From Pseudomonas fluorescens (lineage in GTDB: Bacteria > Pseudomonadota > Gammaproteobacteria > Pseudomonadales > Pseudomonadaceae), in NCBI RefSeq assembly GCF_902497855.1, contig NZ_CABVHU010000028.1:1-62615 (forward strand): 62,615 bases of DNA, written 5' to 3'. Positions within the stretch are counted from its first letter, which is position 1; each line of letters starts with the position of its first letter. Positions 33,176 through 43,423 of the stretch are shown piece after piece. The position numbers were made by a program, and so were the translations under genes. Under the pieces are notes generated by a model. The model was not told the origin of the DNA, made no database searches, and saw nothing but the letters and a program-made list of their open reading frames with translations.

Positions 33176-34173
33176 CCGACTACCCAGCGCTGACCCTCGA
33201 AACGCCCGCCGAACACCCCTTCGCCCAGTTCGTGCGCATCCTCGGCAAAGGCAAACGCGGCGCCCGCGACCTGACTCGGGTCGAAGCGCGTGAAGCCATG
33301 GGCATGGTGCTCGACGACAAGGTCGAGGATACCCAGCTCGGCGCGTTCCTGATGCTGCTGCGGCACAAGGAAGAAAGCGCCGAAGAGATGGCGGGGTTCA
33401 CCGAAGCCTTGCGTGAACGCTTGCAGGCACCGGCGTTGAATGTCGATCTGGACTGGCCGACCTATGCCGGCAAGAAGCGTCATCTGCCGTGGTACCTGCT
33501 GGCGGCCAAGTGCCTGGCGCAGAACGGCGTGCGGATCTTCATGCACGGTGGCGGCGCGCACACGGCGGGTCGGCTGTACAGCGAGCAACTGCTCGATGAG
33601 TTGAATATTCCTTTGTGCCGCAACTGGCAGCAGGTCGGCGCGGCGCTGGATCAGGGCGGCCTGGCGTTCATGCCGCTGATGGATTGGGCGCCGCAATTGC
33701 AGCGGATGATCGACCTGCGCAACACCCTGGGCCTGCGTTCGCCTATCCATTCCCTGGCACGGATCCTCAATCCATTGGGCGCTCGCTGTGGCCTGCAGAG
33801 CATTTTTCACCCTGGCTACCAGGCCGTGCATCGGGACGCCAGCGGCTTGCTCGGCGATACCGCAATCGTGGTCAAAGGCGACGGCGGCGAGATCGAGATC
33901 AACCCGGACGCCGACAGCCACTTGTACGGCACCACCGGTGGCGAAAGCTGGGACGAGGAATGGCCGCAACGGTCAGCCCAGCGTCACGTCAAACCGGCCA
34001 GCCTCGATCCCCAGCATTTGAAAGCCGTCTGGCGCGGCGACGTGGTCGACAGTTATCCGCAGATGGCGCTGATTTCGACCATGGCCCTGGCTCTGCGCGG
34101 CCTCGGCCAGAGCCGCGAACAAGCCTTCGACACCGCCCAGCAGTATTGGGACGCGCGGGACAGATCGATTTAA
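33172..34173 (+). CDS. ybiB: YbiB-like glycosyl/phosphoribosyltransferase-fold protein
   Basis: Protein of 333 residues related to anthranilate phosphoribosyltransferase (TrpD2/YbiB). The N-terminal helical domain (about 10-75) and the glycosyltransferase-3-like domain (about 80-330) are recognisable, with MHGGGAHTAGR near 125 where TrpD has its phosphoribosyl loop. E. coli YbiB binds nucleic acid rather than making tryptophan. The start overlaps tusE by 4 nt (ATGA), so it is part of the tus operon. The link with tRNA thiolation is an inference from this coupling. Confidence 0.88.
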   Translation: MTDYPALTLETPAEHPFAQFVRILGKGKRGARDLTRVEAREAMGMVLDDKVEDTQLGAFLMLLRHKEESAEEMAGFTEALRERLQAPALNVDLDWPTYAGKKRHLPWYLLAAKCLAQNGVRIFMHGGGAHTAGRLYSEQLLDELNIPLCRNWQQVGAALDQGGLAFMPLMDWAPQLQRMIDLRNTLGLRSPIHSLARILNPLGARCGLQSIFHPGYQAVHRDASGLLGDTAIVVKGDGGEIEINPDADSHLYGTTGGESWDEEWPQRSAQRHVKPASLDPQHLKAVWRGDVVDSYPQMALISTMALALRGLGQSREQAFDTAQQYWDARDRSI

Positions 34174-34223
34174 CCGATCATAACTGCCCAACCTTTGCGC
34201 TATTTGTTCGAACCTATGCGAAT

Positions 34224-34258
34224 AGACTCCTCTCCAACGCTTATTGGTCGAGGAGTCT
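34224..34258 (+). promoter_or_regulatory. Hairpin that covers the ribosome site of the hydroquinone reductase gene
   Basis: AGACTCCTC (34224-34232) pairs perfectly with GAGGAGTCT (34250-34258), loop 17 nt. The second arm contains the Shine-Dalgarno GAGGAG used by the ATG at 34263. In RNA the hairpin would hide the ribosome site; in DNA the same dyad could be a regulator site. Confidence 0.55.
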
Positions 34259-34262
34259 GAAA

Positions 34263-35264
34263 ATGGGTTTATTAGTCGAAGGCCGCTGGCACGACCAGTG
34301 GTACGAAAGCAGCAAGGACGGCGCGTTCCAGCGCGAACAGGCGCAGCGTCGCAACTGGGTGACCGCCGACGGCACGCCAGGCCCGAGCGGTGTCGGTGGC
34401 TTTGCGGCCGAGGCCGGGCGCTATCATCTCTATGTGTCCCTCGCCTGTCCATGGGCCCATCGCACGCTGATCCTGCGCAAACTGAAAGGTCTGGAAAGCC
34501 TGATCGATGTGTCCGTGGTCAGTTGGCTGATGCTGGAAAACGGCTGGACCTTCGATCAGCACCTGGGCTCGACGGGCGACAAGCTCGATCACTTCCAGTT
34601 CATGCACCAGCGCTACACCGCCGATACCGCCGACTACACCGGCCGCGTCACCGTGCCGGTGCTCTGGGACAAACAACAGAAGCGCATCGTCAACAATGAG
34701 TCGGCGGAGATCATCCGCATGTTCAACAGCGCTTTTGATGACTTGACCGGCAATGATCTGGATCTTTATCCGGCGCCGTTGCGCAGCGAGATCGATGCAT
34801 TGAACGAGCGGATTTATCCGGCAGTGAACAATGGTGTCTATCGCGCCGGATTCGCCACCTCGCAGAAGGCTTATGAAGAGGCGTTCGACGAGTTGTTTGC
34901 CGAGCTGGATCGGTTGGAGCAGTTACTGGGCGCCAATCGTTATCTGACCGGCGAGTACCTGACTGAAGCCGACATTCGACTGTTTACCACGATGATTCGC
35001 TTCGACGCGGTGTATTACGGGCACTTCAAGTGCAACCTGCGGCGGATTGCCGATTATCCGAATCTGTCGAACTGGCTGCGGGAGATGTATCAGTGGCCGG
35101 GGATTGCTGAAACGGTGAGTTTCGAGCATATCAAGAACCACTACTACGGCAGTCACAAGACCATCAATCCGACGGGGATAGTGCCGAAGGGGCCGGTGCA
35201 GGATTTCACGGCGGCGCATGATCGGGGGCGGTTGAGCGGGAAAGGGGTTTGGCGCAGGGCCTGA
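34263..35264 (+). CDS. Glutathionyl-hydroquinone reductase (Xi-class GST, ECM4/YqjG-like)
   Basis: Cytosolic thiol enzyme of 333 residues that reduces glutathionyl-hydroquinones, releasing hydroquinones. The catalytic Cys62 is in ACPWAHR, diagnostic for the Xi class (PcpF, YqjG, ECM4). The thioredoxin-like N-terminal domain spans about 50-150 and the all-alpha C-terminal domain about 170-310; YLTGEYLTEADIRLFTT is the GST motif. It follows ybiB by 89 bp with its own regulatory hairpin, so it is probably independent and possibly induced by electrophiles or quinones. Confidence 0.93.
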   Translation: MGLLVEGRWHDQWYESSKDGAFQREQAQRRNWVTADGTPGPSGVGGFAAEAGRYHLYVSLACPWAHRTLILRKLKGLESLIDVSVVSWLMLENGWTFDQHLGSTGDKLDHFQFMHQRYTADTADYTGRVTVPVLWDKQQKRIVNNESAEIIRMFNSAFDDLTGNDLDLYPAPLRSEIDALNERIYPAVNNGVYRAGFATSQKAYEEAFDELFAELDRLEQLLGANRYLTGEYLTEADIRLFTTMIRFDAVYYGHFKCNLRRIADYPNLSNWLREMYQWPGIAETVSFEHIKNHYYGSHKTINPTGIVPKGPVQDFTAAHDRGRLSGKGVWRRA

Positions 35265-35269
35265 CAAAT

Positions 35270-35440
35270 GATCGTTCCCACGCTCCGCGTGGGAACGGAC
35301 CCCGTGACGCTCTGCGTCACATCCGAAGCGGAACGCGGAGCGTCCGTGGCGGCATTCCCACGCAGAGCGTGGGAACGATCAATTTGTGGACGACGCAAAT
35401 CCAATGTGGGAGCGGGCTTGCTCGCGAAGGAAGCGACTCG
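35270..35440. repeat. Composite repeat, second copy
   Basis: 35270-35381 starts GATCGTTCCCACGCTCCGCG and ends GCGTGGGAACGATCA; a REP GTGGGAGCGGGCTTGCTCGCGAAGG follows at about 35404 with the tail ACTCGGTTTCTAAA. The order, orientation and spacing match 31549-31728, so the tus-ybiB-reductase block is bracketed by direct repeats. Confidence 0.82.
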
Positions 35441-35444
35441 GTTT

Positions 35445-36839
35445 CTAAACCTGCGCCTGAGCTCCCTCAAACCACGCCAGTTTCTCGCGCAATTGCACCA
35501 CCTCCCCAACAATCACCAATGTCGGTGCATGCACTTCATGCTCCGCCACCAGCTGCGGAAGGTCGGCCAAGGTGCCGGTAAACACCCGCTGATTGACCGT
35601 GGTGCCCTGCTGGATCAACGCCGCCGGGGTATCCGCCGCGCGACCGTGCTTGATCAACTGCTCACAGATGATCGGCAATCCCACCAACCCCATGTAAAAC
35701 ACCAGGGTTTGCGCCGGCGCGACCAGGTCGGCCCACGGCAGATCGGTGGAGCCGTCCTTGAGGTGCCCGGTGACAAACCGCACCGACTGCGCGTAATCGC
35801 GATGCGTCAGCGGAATCCCGGCATAGGCCGCGCAACCACTGGCGGCCGTGATCCCCGGCACAACCTGGAACGGGATGCCATGGGCCGCCAGTTCTTCGAT
35901 CTCTTCGCCGCCACGGCCGAAGATAAACGGATCGCCGCCCTTCAGGCGCACCACGCGCTTACCGGCCTTGGCCAGATCCACCAGACGCTGGTTGATCTGA
36001 TCCTGGGGCACGGCGTGCTCGGCGCGGCGTTTGCCGACGTAGACCCGCTCGGCATCGCGACGGCACAAATCGAGAATCGCCGGCGCCACCAGGCGGTCAT
36101 ACAGCACCACATCGGCTTGCTGCATCAGCCGCAAGGCGCGGAAGGTCAGCAGGTCGGGATCACCCGGGCCGGCCCCGACCAGATAGACTTCGCCCGTTGC
36201 ATCCGGTGCTTCACCGGCAATTTTCGCCAGCATCAGGCGCTCGGCTTCGGCACCCTGCCCGGCCAGTTGCCGGTCGGCAATCGGGCCCTGGAACACATCT
36301 TCCCAGAATGCCCGACGCTGCTGCACATCCGGGAACAGGCGTTTGACCTGGCCGCGGAAACGCGCCGCCAGACCGGCCAGTTGCCCGTAGGTGGACGGAA
36401 TCCAGGTTTCCAGTTTGGCGCGGATCAACCGTGCCAGCACCGGCGCATCGCCGCCGCTGGAGACCGCGATGATCAGCGGCGAACGGTCGACGATCGCCGG
36501 GAAGATCACGCTGCACAGGGCTGGCGCATCCACCACGTTGACCGGCACGCAACGCCGATGGGCATCTGCGGAGACTTGTGCATTGAGCGGTTCGTCGTCG
36601 GTGGCGGCGATGATCAGCCCGCAACCGTCCAGATCGGCCTCGACGTAACCGCGCACCAGGCACTCGCCACCGCTGCCGGTCACCAGTTCCCGCAGTTGCG
36701 GTTCGATTTCCGGTGCGACCACCCGCAGCAGTGCACCGGCTTCGGCCAGCAGGCGGGATTTGCGCAAGGCTATTTCCCCGCCGCCGACGACCAATACACG
36801 ACTGCCGCGAAGGTTATGGAACAGCGGCAGATAGTCCAT
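35445..36839 (-). CDS. cysG: Siroheme synthase CysG
   Basis: Trifunctional enzyme of 464 residues for siroheme, the cofactor of sulfite and nitrite reductases. The N-terminal precorrin-2 dehydrogenase/ferrochelatase domain has the NAD-binding VVGGGEIALRK (17-27). The C-terminal uroporphyrinogen-III methyltransferase domain begins VGAGPGDPDLLT near 220 and contains GGDPFIFGRGGEE near 300. The ATG lies 1 nt after the serS stop, so it is the last gene of an operon with serS, crcB and rarA. Confidence 0.95.
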   Translation of the reverse strand: MDYLPLFHNLRGSRVLVVGGGEIALRKSRLLAEAGALLRVVAPEIEPQLRELVTGSGGECLVRGYVEADLDGCGLIIAATDDEPLNAQVSADAHRRCVPVNVVDAPALCSVIFPAIVDRSPLIIAVSSGGDAPVLARLIRAKLETWIPSTYGQLAGLAARFRGQVKRLFPDVQQRRAFWEDVFQGPIADRQLAGQGAEAERLMLAKIAGEAPDATGEVYLVGAGPGDPDLLTFRALRLMQQADVVLYDRLVAPAILDLCRRDAERVYVGKRRAEHAVPQDQINQRLVDLAKAGKRVVRLKGGDPFIFGRGGEEIEELAAHGIPFQVVPGITAASGCAAYAGIPLTHRDYAQSVRFVTGHLKDGSTDLPWADLVAPAQTLVFYMGLVGLPIICEQLIKHGRAADTPAALIQQGTTVNQRVFTGTLADLPQLVAEHEVHAPTLVIVGEVVQLREKLAWFEGAQAQV

Positions 36840-38120
<1,281 letters not shown>

Positions 38121-38136
38121 GTCGGTTTCTCGTTTA

Positions 38137-38511
38137 TCAAAGTTTGGTCAAGGACAGGCCGGCCCAGGTGGCAAGCAGCCCGCCGAATACGCTGATCGCC
38201 GCATAGCCCAGGGCCAGCGGCACTTGCCCGCTTTCCAGCAAGCGCACCGTATCCAGTGAAAAGGATGAAAAAGTCGTCAGCCCCCCGAGGAAGCCGACAA
38301 TCAACCCGGCGCGCACCTCGAAAGGCACCTCCGGGCGAATCAAAAACAGACCGTATAGAACGCCGATCAGCAGACAGCCCACGATATTAACGGCCAGCGT
38401 CGCGGTATAGAAGTGCCGCGGCCAATTAGCGTTGACCCAATTGCCGGTAGCGAAGCGCAACAGCGTGCCGGCGACGCCGCCAATGGAAACCGCAACGACC
38501 AATGCAATCAC
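38137..38511 (-). CDS. crcB: CrcB fluoride channel
   Basis: Fluc-type fluoride channel of 124 residues with four transmembrane helices that exports F- as a dual-topology dimer. Signature blocks are GGVAGTLLRF (11-20), LAVNIVGCLLIG (39-50) and GFLGGLTTFSSFS (73-85). The start is GTG at 38511, sharing one base with the rarA stop (TAGTG). No fluoride riboswitch is expected or seen because it sits inside the operon. Confidence 0.94.
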   Translation of the reverse strand: MIALVVAVSIGGVAGTLLRFATGNWVNANWPRHFYTATLAVNIVGCLLIGVLYGLFLIRPEVPFEVRAGLIVGFLGGLTTFSSFSLDTVRLLESGQVPLALGYAAISVFGGLLATWAGLSLTKL

Positions 38512-39833
38512 TATTTTCTCCGCTGCCGGGGGCTGAGACGGTCAAGTTGCGCCAAGTGGTTGAGCTTTTCGCCGATCTTCAACTCCAGGCCCCGCGGCAC
38601 CGGCTGATAGAACGGCTGCGGCTCGAGTTCTTCCGGGAAGTAATCTTCGCCCGCGGCGTAGGCATCCGGCTCGTCGTGGGCGTAACGGTATTCGTCGCCA
38701 TAACCCAGCTGTTTCATCAACTTGGTCGGCGCGTTGCGCAGGTGCAGCGGCACTTCCAACGAACCGTGTTCGGTGGCGCTGCGCAGGGCGGCCTTGAAGC
38801 CCATGTACACCGCGTTGCTTTTCGGCGCGCAAGCCAGATAGGTGATGGCCTGGGCCACGGCCAATTCGCCTTCAGGGCTGCCGAGGCGTTCCTGCACTTC
38901 CCACGCCGCCAGGCACAGGCTCAGGGCGCGCGGGTCGGCGTTGCCGATGTCTTCGCTGGCCATGCGCACCACGCGCCGGGCCAGGTACAGCGGATCGCAA
39001 CCGCCGTCGATCATCCGCGCGAACCAGTACAGCGCGCCGTCGGGGTTGGAGCCGCGCACCGATTTATGCAACGCGGAAATCTGGTCATAGAACGCCTCCC
39101 CGCCCTTGTCGAACCGCCGACGGGTATCGCCCAACAGGCTTTGCAGCAGATCGACACCGATCTCGCTGTGGTCTTCGGCCAGGTCCGAGGCGTTTTCCAG
39201 CAGGTTGAGCAGGCGTCGGCCATCGCCGTCGGCCGCCGACAGCAGCATCTGGAAGCCTTCATCGCTGAGGGTCAGTTGGCGTTTGCCCAGGCCACGCTCT
39301 TCGGTCAGCGCGCGCTGCACCAGTTTGCGCAGGGCCGCTTCGTCGAGGCTTTTGAGCACGTAGACCCGCGCTCGGGACAGCAATGCGTTATTGAGTTCGA
39401 ACGAGGGGTTTTCCGTGGTCGCGCCAATGAAAATCAGCGTGCCGTCTTCGACATACGGCAGGAACGCATCCTGCTGGGACTTGTTGAAGCGGTGCACTTC
39501 GTCGACGAACAGGATGGTGCGTTTGCCGTACTGCCCGGCCTGCTGCTTGGCGATTTCCACCGCCTGGCGGATTTCCTTGACCCCGGCCAGGACCGCCGAG
39601 ACCGTTTCGAAGTGCGCATCCGAGACTTCCGCCAGCAGCCGCGCCAGGGTGGTCTTGCCCACACCCGGCGGGCCCCAGAAAATCATCGAGTGCAGGGCAC
39701 CCTGCTCCAGGGCTTCGCGCAATGGCTTGCCGCGGGCGAGCAGGTGTTCCTGACCGACGTACTCGTCCAGATTGGCCGCGCGCAAACGGGCAGCCAGGGG
39801 TTGAGCAATCGGGGCGCTGCGAAACAGGTCCAT
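38511..39833 (-). CDS. rarA: RarA/MgsA replication-associated AAA+ ATPase
   Basis: Replication-fork maintenance ATPase of 440 residues that acts with SSB at stalled forks. Walker A is GPPGVGKT (54-61), Walker B LFVDEVHRF near 107, with sensor residues and a C-terminal tetramerisation domain (about 250-430). ATG 39833 gives MDLFRSAPIAQPL; a GTG one codon earlier (39836) has slightly better spacing to AGAGG, so either may be used. It follows lolA across a REP pair. Confidence 0.93.
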   Translation of the reverse strand: MDLFRSAPIAQPLAARLRAANLDEYVGQEHLLARGKPLREALEQGALHSMIFWGPPGVGKTTLARLLAEVSDAHFETVSAVLAGVKEIRQAVEIAKQQAGQYGKRTILFVDEVHRFNKSQQDAFLPYVEDGTLIFIGATTENPSFELNNALLSRARVYVLKSLDEAALRKLVQRALTEERGLGKRQLTLSDEGFQMLLSAADGDGRRLLNLLENASDLAEDHSEIGVDLLQSLLGDTRRRFDKGGEAFYDQISALHKSVRGSNPDGALYWFARMIDGGCDPLYLARRVVRMASEDIGNADPRALSLCLAAWEVQERLGSPEGELAVAQAITYLACAPKSNAVYMGFKAALRSATEHGSLEVPLHLRNAPTKLMKQLGYGDEYRYAHDEPDAYAAGEDYFPEELEPQPFYQPVPRGLELKIGEKLNHLAQLDRLSPRQRRK

Positions 39834-39902
39834 CACGTACGTTTAAAACCTCTTTATCGGTTCCTGATGCCAACCAGCCAAAGCATTGAACACCGCAGTT
39901 CC

Positions 39903-39990
39903 TGTGGGAGCGAGCCTGCTCGCGAATGCGGTGTGTCAGTCGCTATCAATGTTGTCTGACCCACCGCATTCGCGAGCAGGCTCGCTCCCA
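39903..39990. repeat. Paired REP element between lolA and rarA
   Basis: Forward GTGGGAGCGAGCCTGCTCGCGAATGCGG and inverted CCGCATTCGCGAGCAGGCTCGCTCCCAC are separated by about 36 bp. The long inverted repeat could form a strong hairpin in the lolA-rarA transcript. Confidence 0.88.
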
Positions 39991-40021
39991 CTGGTTCTCC
40001 CACAGGTCTATGATCTGCGGT

Positions 40022-40645
40022 TTATTCCTGGATCACGTCGGCACCCTTGGGGATGTCGAACTTGAACCTCGACGCCGGGATCGGCTCGTTGGCCTTCACG
40101 CCGGTGAACAGGATATTGGTGCGTTGACCGACGCTGTCAATCATCTGCATGTCATTGACCAAGCCGTTGCGAAACGACAGGCGCAGGCTGTCGAACAGGG
40201 TGTCCTTGGTTTTCGGCTTCAAGGTGAAGTCGATCACGCCGCCGGCTTCCTTGGCGCTGATGTCGAAGCTCTGGCTGATCTTGGACACGTCACCGGACAG
40301 CAACAGCGCCGGAGTCTGGGTCAGGCGCTGGTCGAGGGTCTTGATAGTGGCCTGCTCCAGGTCCGGATCCCACAATGTCACCTTCTTGCCGTCGGAGACC
40401 ATCGTTTGTTCGGCCGGCGCGTTGGTGTGCCAGTAGAACAGGCCCGGGCGCTGCAACGACATTTCACCGGCGGTTTCCTGCAGCTGGGTGCCGCCGCCGT
40501 CGAGGGTCAGCTGGGAGAAACGCGCGGTCAGGGTCTGGGATTTTTCCAGCAGTTGGGTCAGGCGCGCCACGTCCTTGTCATCGGCGTGGGCCGAGAGCGT
40601 GGTCAAAGCCAGAACCGGCAGCAACAGCATGCGGATAAGACGCAT
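40022..40645 (-). CDS. lolA: LolA, periplasmic lipoprotein carrier
   Basis: Chaperone of 207 residues that carries outer-membrane lipoproteins from LolCDE to LolB. A signal peptide ends SAHA (about 1-20). The half-barrel is recognisable from TLTARFSQLTLDGGG (38-52), RPGLFYWHTNAP and the C-terminal SRFKFDIPKGADVI. The start at 40645 begins the signal peptide; upstream in-frame codons add no signal. It lies 64 bp after ftsK, as in other pseudomonads. Confidence 0.95.
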   Translation of the reverse strand: MRLIRMLLLPVLALTTLSAHADDKDVARLTQLLEKSQTLTARFSQLTLDGGGTQLQETAGEMSLQRPGLFYWHTNAPAEQTMVSDGKKVTLWDPDLEQATIKTLDQRLTQTPALLLSGDVSKISQSFDISAKEAGGVIDFTLKPKTKDTLFDSLRLSFRNGLVNDMQMIDSVGQRTNILFTGVKANEPIPASRFKFDIPKGADVIQE

Positions 40646-40709
40646 GGGAGTCCTCTTGATATTCGTGGGAGTGCGGGGGCGCCCTTCAGGCGCCACCTTC
40701 TTATTCAAA

Positions 40710-43118
40710 TCAGTCGCGTACCGGGCCAGGCGCCAGGACTTCACGGGAACCGTTGGTGTTCATCGACGTCACGACCCCGGCCATTTCCATGGCTTCGATC
40801 ATGCGCGCGGCGCGGTTGTAGCCGATTTTCAGCTTGCGCTGAACCGCGGAGATGGAGGCGCGGCGGCTTTCCAGAACGAATTGCACGGCTTCGTCATAAA
40901 GCGCATCGGTTTCGGGATCATCGTCGCCACCGCTGCTGCCACCGTCGAAACCGCTGCCCGGCTCTTCAACGCCGGCGAGGATCTCGTCGTTGTATTCCGG
41001 CGCACCACGCAGTTTCCAGGCTTCAACCACCCGGTGCACCTCGTCATCGGAGACGAAGGCACCGTGGACGCGGATCGGCAGGCTGGTGCCGGGCGGCATG
41101 TACAGCATGTCACCGTGACCCAGCAGTTGTTCGGCACCACCCTGGTCGATGATGGTCCGCGAGTCGATCTTGCTCGACACCTGGAACGCCATGCGTGTCG
41201 GGATGTTCGCCTTGATCAGGCCGGTGATCACGTCGACCGACGGACGCTGGGTCGCGAGGATCAAGTGGATGCCGGCCGCTCGGGCTTTCTGGGCGATACG
41301 GGCGATCAGTTCTTCAACCTTCTTGCCGACGATCATCATCATGTCGGCGAATTCGTCGACCACCACGACAATGGTCGGCAGCTTGACCAGCAGCGGCGCT
41401 TCGTCGTGGATGCTTTCGCGCTTGTACAACGGATCGGTCAGGGGCTCGCCGGCGTCCTGGGCTTCCTTGACCTTGGCATTGAAGCCCGACAGGTTGCGCA
41501 CGCCCATCTTCGCCATCAGTTTGTAGCGACGCTCCATCTCCGCCACGCTCCAGCGCAGGGCGTTGGCCGCGTCCTTCATGTCGGTCACCACCGGGCACAG
41601 CAGGTGCGGAATGCCTTCGTAGATCGACAGTTCGAGCATTTTCGGGTCGATCATGATCAGCTTGGCGTCTTCCGGGCCGGACTTGAACAGGATCGACAGG
41701 ATCATCGCGTTCACCCCCACCGACTTACCGGAACCTGTGGTACCGGCCACCAGCAAGTGCGGCATTTTCGCCAGGTCGGTGATGACCGGCTTGCCGCCGA
41801 TATCGTGACCCAGGGCCAGGGTGACCGGCGACTTGAAGTTATCGTACTCGGGGGTCGACAACACTTCGGAGAAGCGCACGATCTGCCGGTCTTCGTTGGG
41901 AATCTCGATACCGACCGTGGTCTTGCCCGGGATCACTTCCACCACCCGCACGCTGGTCACGGCCAGGGAACGGGCCAGGTCTTTCGCCAGGTTGGAGATG
42001 CGGCTGACCTTGACGCCTGCCGCGGGCTGGATTTCATAACGGGTAATCACCGGGCCCGGGTGAATCGAGTCCACCGAGACTTCGACGCCGAATTCCTTGA
42101 GCTTGATTTCCAGCAAGTGGCCCACTGCAGCCAGGGACTCGGGCGAGTAATTGAGTTGTTTCTTTTCCGCAGGGTCAAGAATCGAGATCGGCGGCAAGGT
42201 GCCTTCCACGGCGCTGTCGACGAACAGCGGCGCCTGTTTCTCTTTTTCCACGCGTTTGCTCGGCGCTCCAGGCTTCGGCGGCGCTGGGGCGATAACCGGC
42301 GGCACCTGCTTCTCGCGGTCCGACATGTGTTTGCTGAGGGCTTGCTCGCGCTCGATCAGGCGCTCCTTGACCTTGGCCTGCTCGCGTTTGTCGGTGACGC
42401 TCGGCGCCACCACGTCATGCACGCGCTCATCGACTTCACGCAGTTGCGCTACCAGTTGCTTGCGCTCGACACGGGCGGCCCACCAGCGATTGGCCGCGCT
42501 CTGGAACAGTTCGAACAAGTCGAGGGTAATCTTGCCCGTGACGTCCATCACCTTGAACCACGACAGGTCGGTGAACACCGTCAGGCCGAACAGGAACAGT
42601 GCGATGAGCAGCAAGGTGCTGCCCTGGATATTCAATGCGTTCCTGGCCACGTCGCCGAGGCTTTCACCCAGCGCGCCGCCAGCGCCGGCCGGCAGACCGG
42701 TCGCCGCGTGAAAATGGATATGCGCCAGGGCCGCGCCCGACAGCACGAGGAACACCAGGCCGATCAGGCGCCAGGAGAACAGCCAGCCGCTCCATTCCCA
42801 GGGTTGGTGGCGCTGACGGAAAATCTGCCAGGCCTTGATCGCCAGCAGCAGCGGGAAGATGTAGGCGAAGTAACCCAGCACCATGAACAGGATGTCGGCG
42901 CTGTAGGAACCGGCCGGGCCGCCGAAGTTCTGCACGTCCTCGATCTTGCTGTTGTGGCTCCAGCCCGGATCGTCCTTGCCATAGGTCAGCAAGGCCATCA
43001 TCAGGAACAGGCACAAGGCACCGACGGCGATCAACGCACCTTCCTTGAGTCGGTAGTGCAATTGCTGGCGCCAGAGCGGAACGACGGCTGGTTTAGGTGC
43101 TGCGGTGGATTTCTTCAA
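40710..43118 (-). CDS. ftsK: DNA translocase FtsK
   Basis: Septum-anchored ATPase of 802 residues that pumps DNA and activates XerCD at dif. Four transmembrane helices occupy about 25-180, a linker rich in charged residues follows, and the RecA-like motor has Walker A GTTGSGKS near 465. The C-terminal gamma winged helix (about 735-800; ISAVQRKLKIGYNRAARMIEAME) reads KOPS. The start appears to be TTG at 43118 (then KKSTAAPK), with AGGAAAAGAAG upstream; no ATG fits better. Divergent from trxB. Confidence 0.94.
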   Translation of the reverse strand: MKKSTAAPKPAVVPLWRQQLHYRLKEGALIAVGALCLFLMMALLTYGKDDPGWSHNSKIEDVQNFGGPAGSYSADILFMVLGYFAYIFPLLLAIKAWQIFRQRHQPWEWSGWLFSWRLIGLVFLVLSGAALAHIHFHAATGLPAGAGGALGESLGDVARNALNIQGSTLLLIALFLFGLTVFTDLSWFKVMDVTGKITLDLFELFQSAANRWWAARVERKQLVAQLREVDERVHDVVAPSVTDKREQAKVKERLIEREQALSKHMSDREKQVPPVIAPAPPKPGAPSKRVEKEKQAPLFVDSAVEGTLPPISILDPAEKKQLNYSPESLAAVGHLLEIKLKEFGVEVSVDSIHPGPVITRYEIQPAAGVKVSRISNLAKDLARSLAVTSVRVVEVIPGKTTVGIEIPNEDRQIVRFSEVLSTPEYDNFKSPVTLALGHDIGGKPVITDLAKMPHLLVAGTTGSGKSVGVNAMILSILFKSGPEDAKLIMIDPKMLELSIYEGIPHLLCPVVTDMKDAANALRWSVAEMERRYKLMAKMGVRNLSGFNAKVKEAQDAGEPLTDPLYKRESIHDEAPLLVKLPTIVVVVDEFADMMMIVGKKVEELIARIAQKARAAGIHLILATQRPSVDVITGLIKANIPTRMAFQVSSKIDSRTIIDQGGAEQLLGHGDMLYMPPGTSLPIRVHGAFVSDDEVHRVVEAWKLRGAPEYNDEILAGVEEPGSGFDGGSSGGDDDPETDALYDEAVQFVLESRRASISAVQRKLKIGYNRAARMIEAMEMAGVVTSMNTNGSREVLAPGPVRD

Positions 43119-43423
43119 AACGCTTCTTTTCCTGCGCCCATGGCGCGTCCATCTGTTGAATGACTATAAAAAACTGCCCGATCCAGGCAGGTAAAAAAGT
43201 TAACAGGCGCAACTGGGACTACTTTTAACACTGCGCCCCGGTTTATATAAACACGGCTCGCAATGCTTATTTTGTTACAAGCACGCCGACAGCAGGCATT
43301 GTACGGGTTTGTTCGTCCAATGCCATGCATGCGGTCCCGGGTGTAGCATAGTCAACGGGACTCGCATGCCGTTCAATTTGAGCATGCATTCTCTTTCGTG
43401 ACAAAGGCTTATGAGGTGTTTTT
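43119..43423. other. Divergent promoter region between ftsK and trxB
   Basis: About 305 bp with no credible gene. It contains an AT-rich section (about 43230-43280) suited to promoters. I see no strong palindrome or REP. Confidence 0.5.

Noticed and set aside
40488..43163. An 891-codon open frame antisense to ftsK
   Set aside because: Antisense shadow; ftsK has full motor and gamma domains in its own frame.
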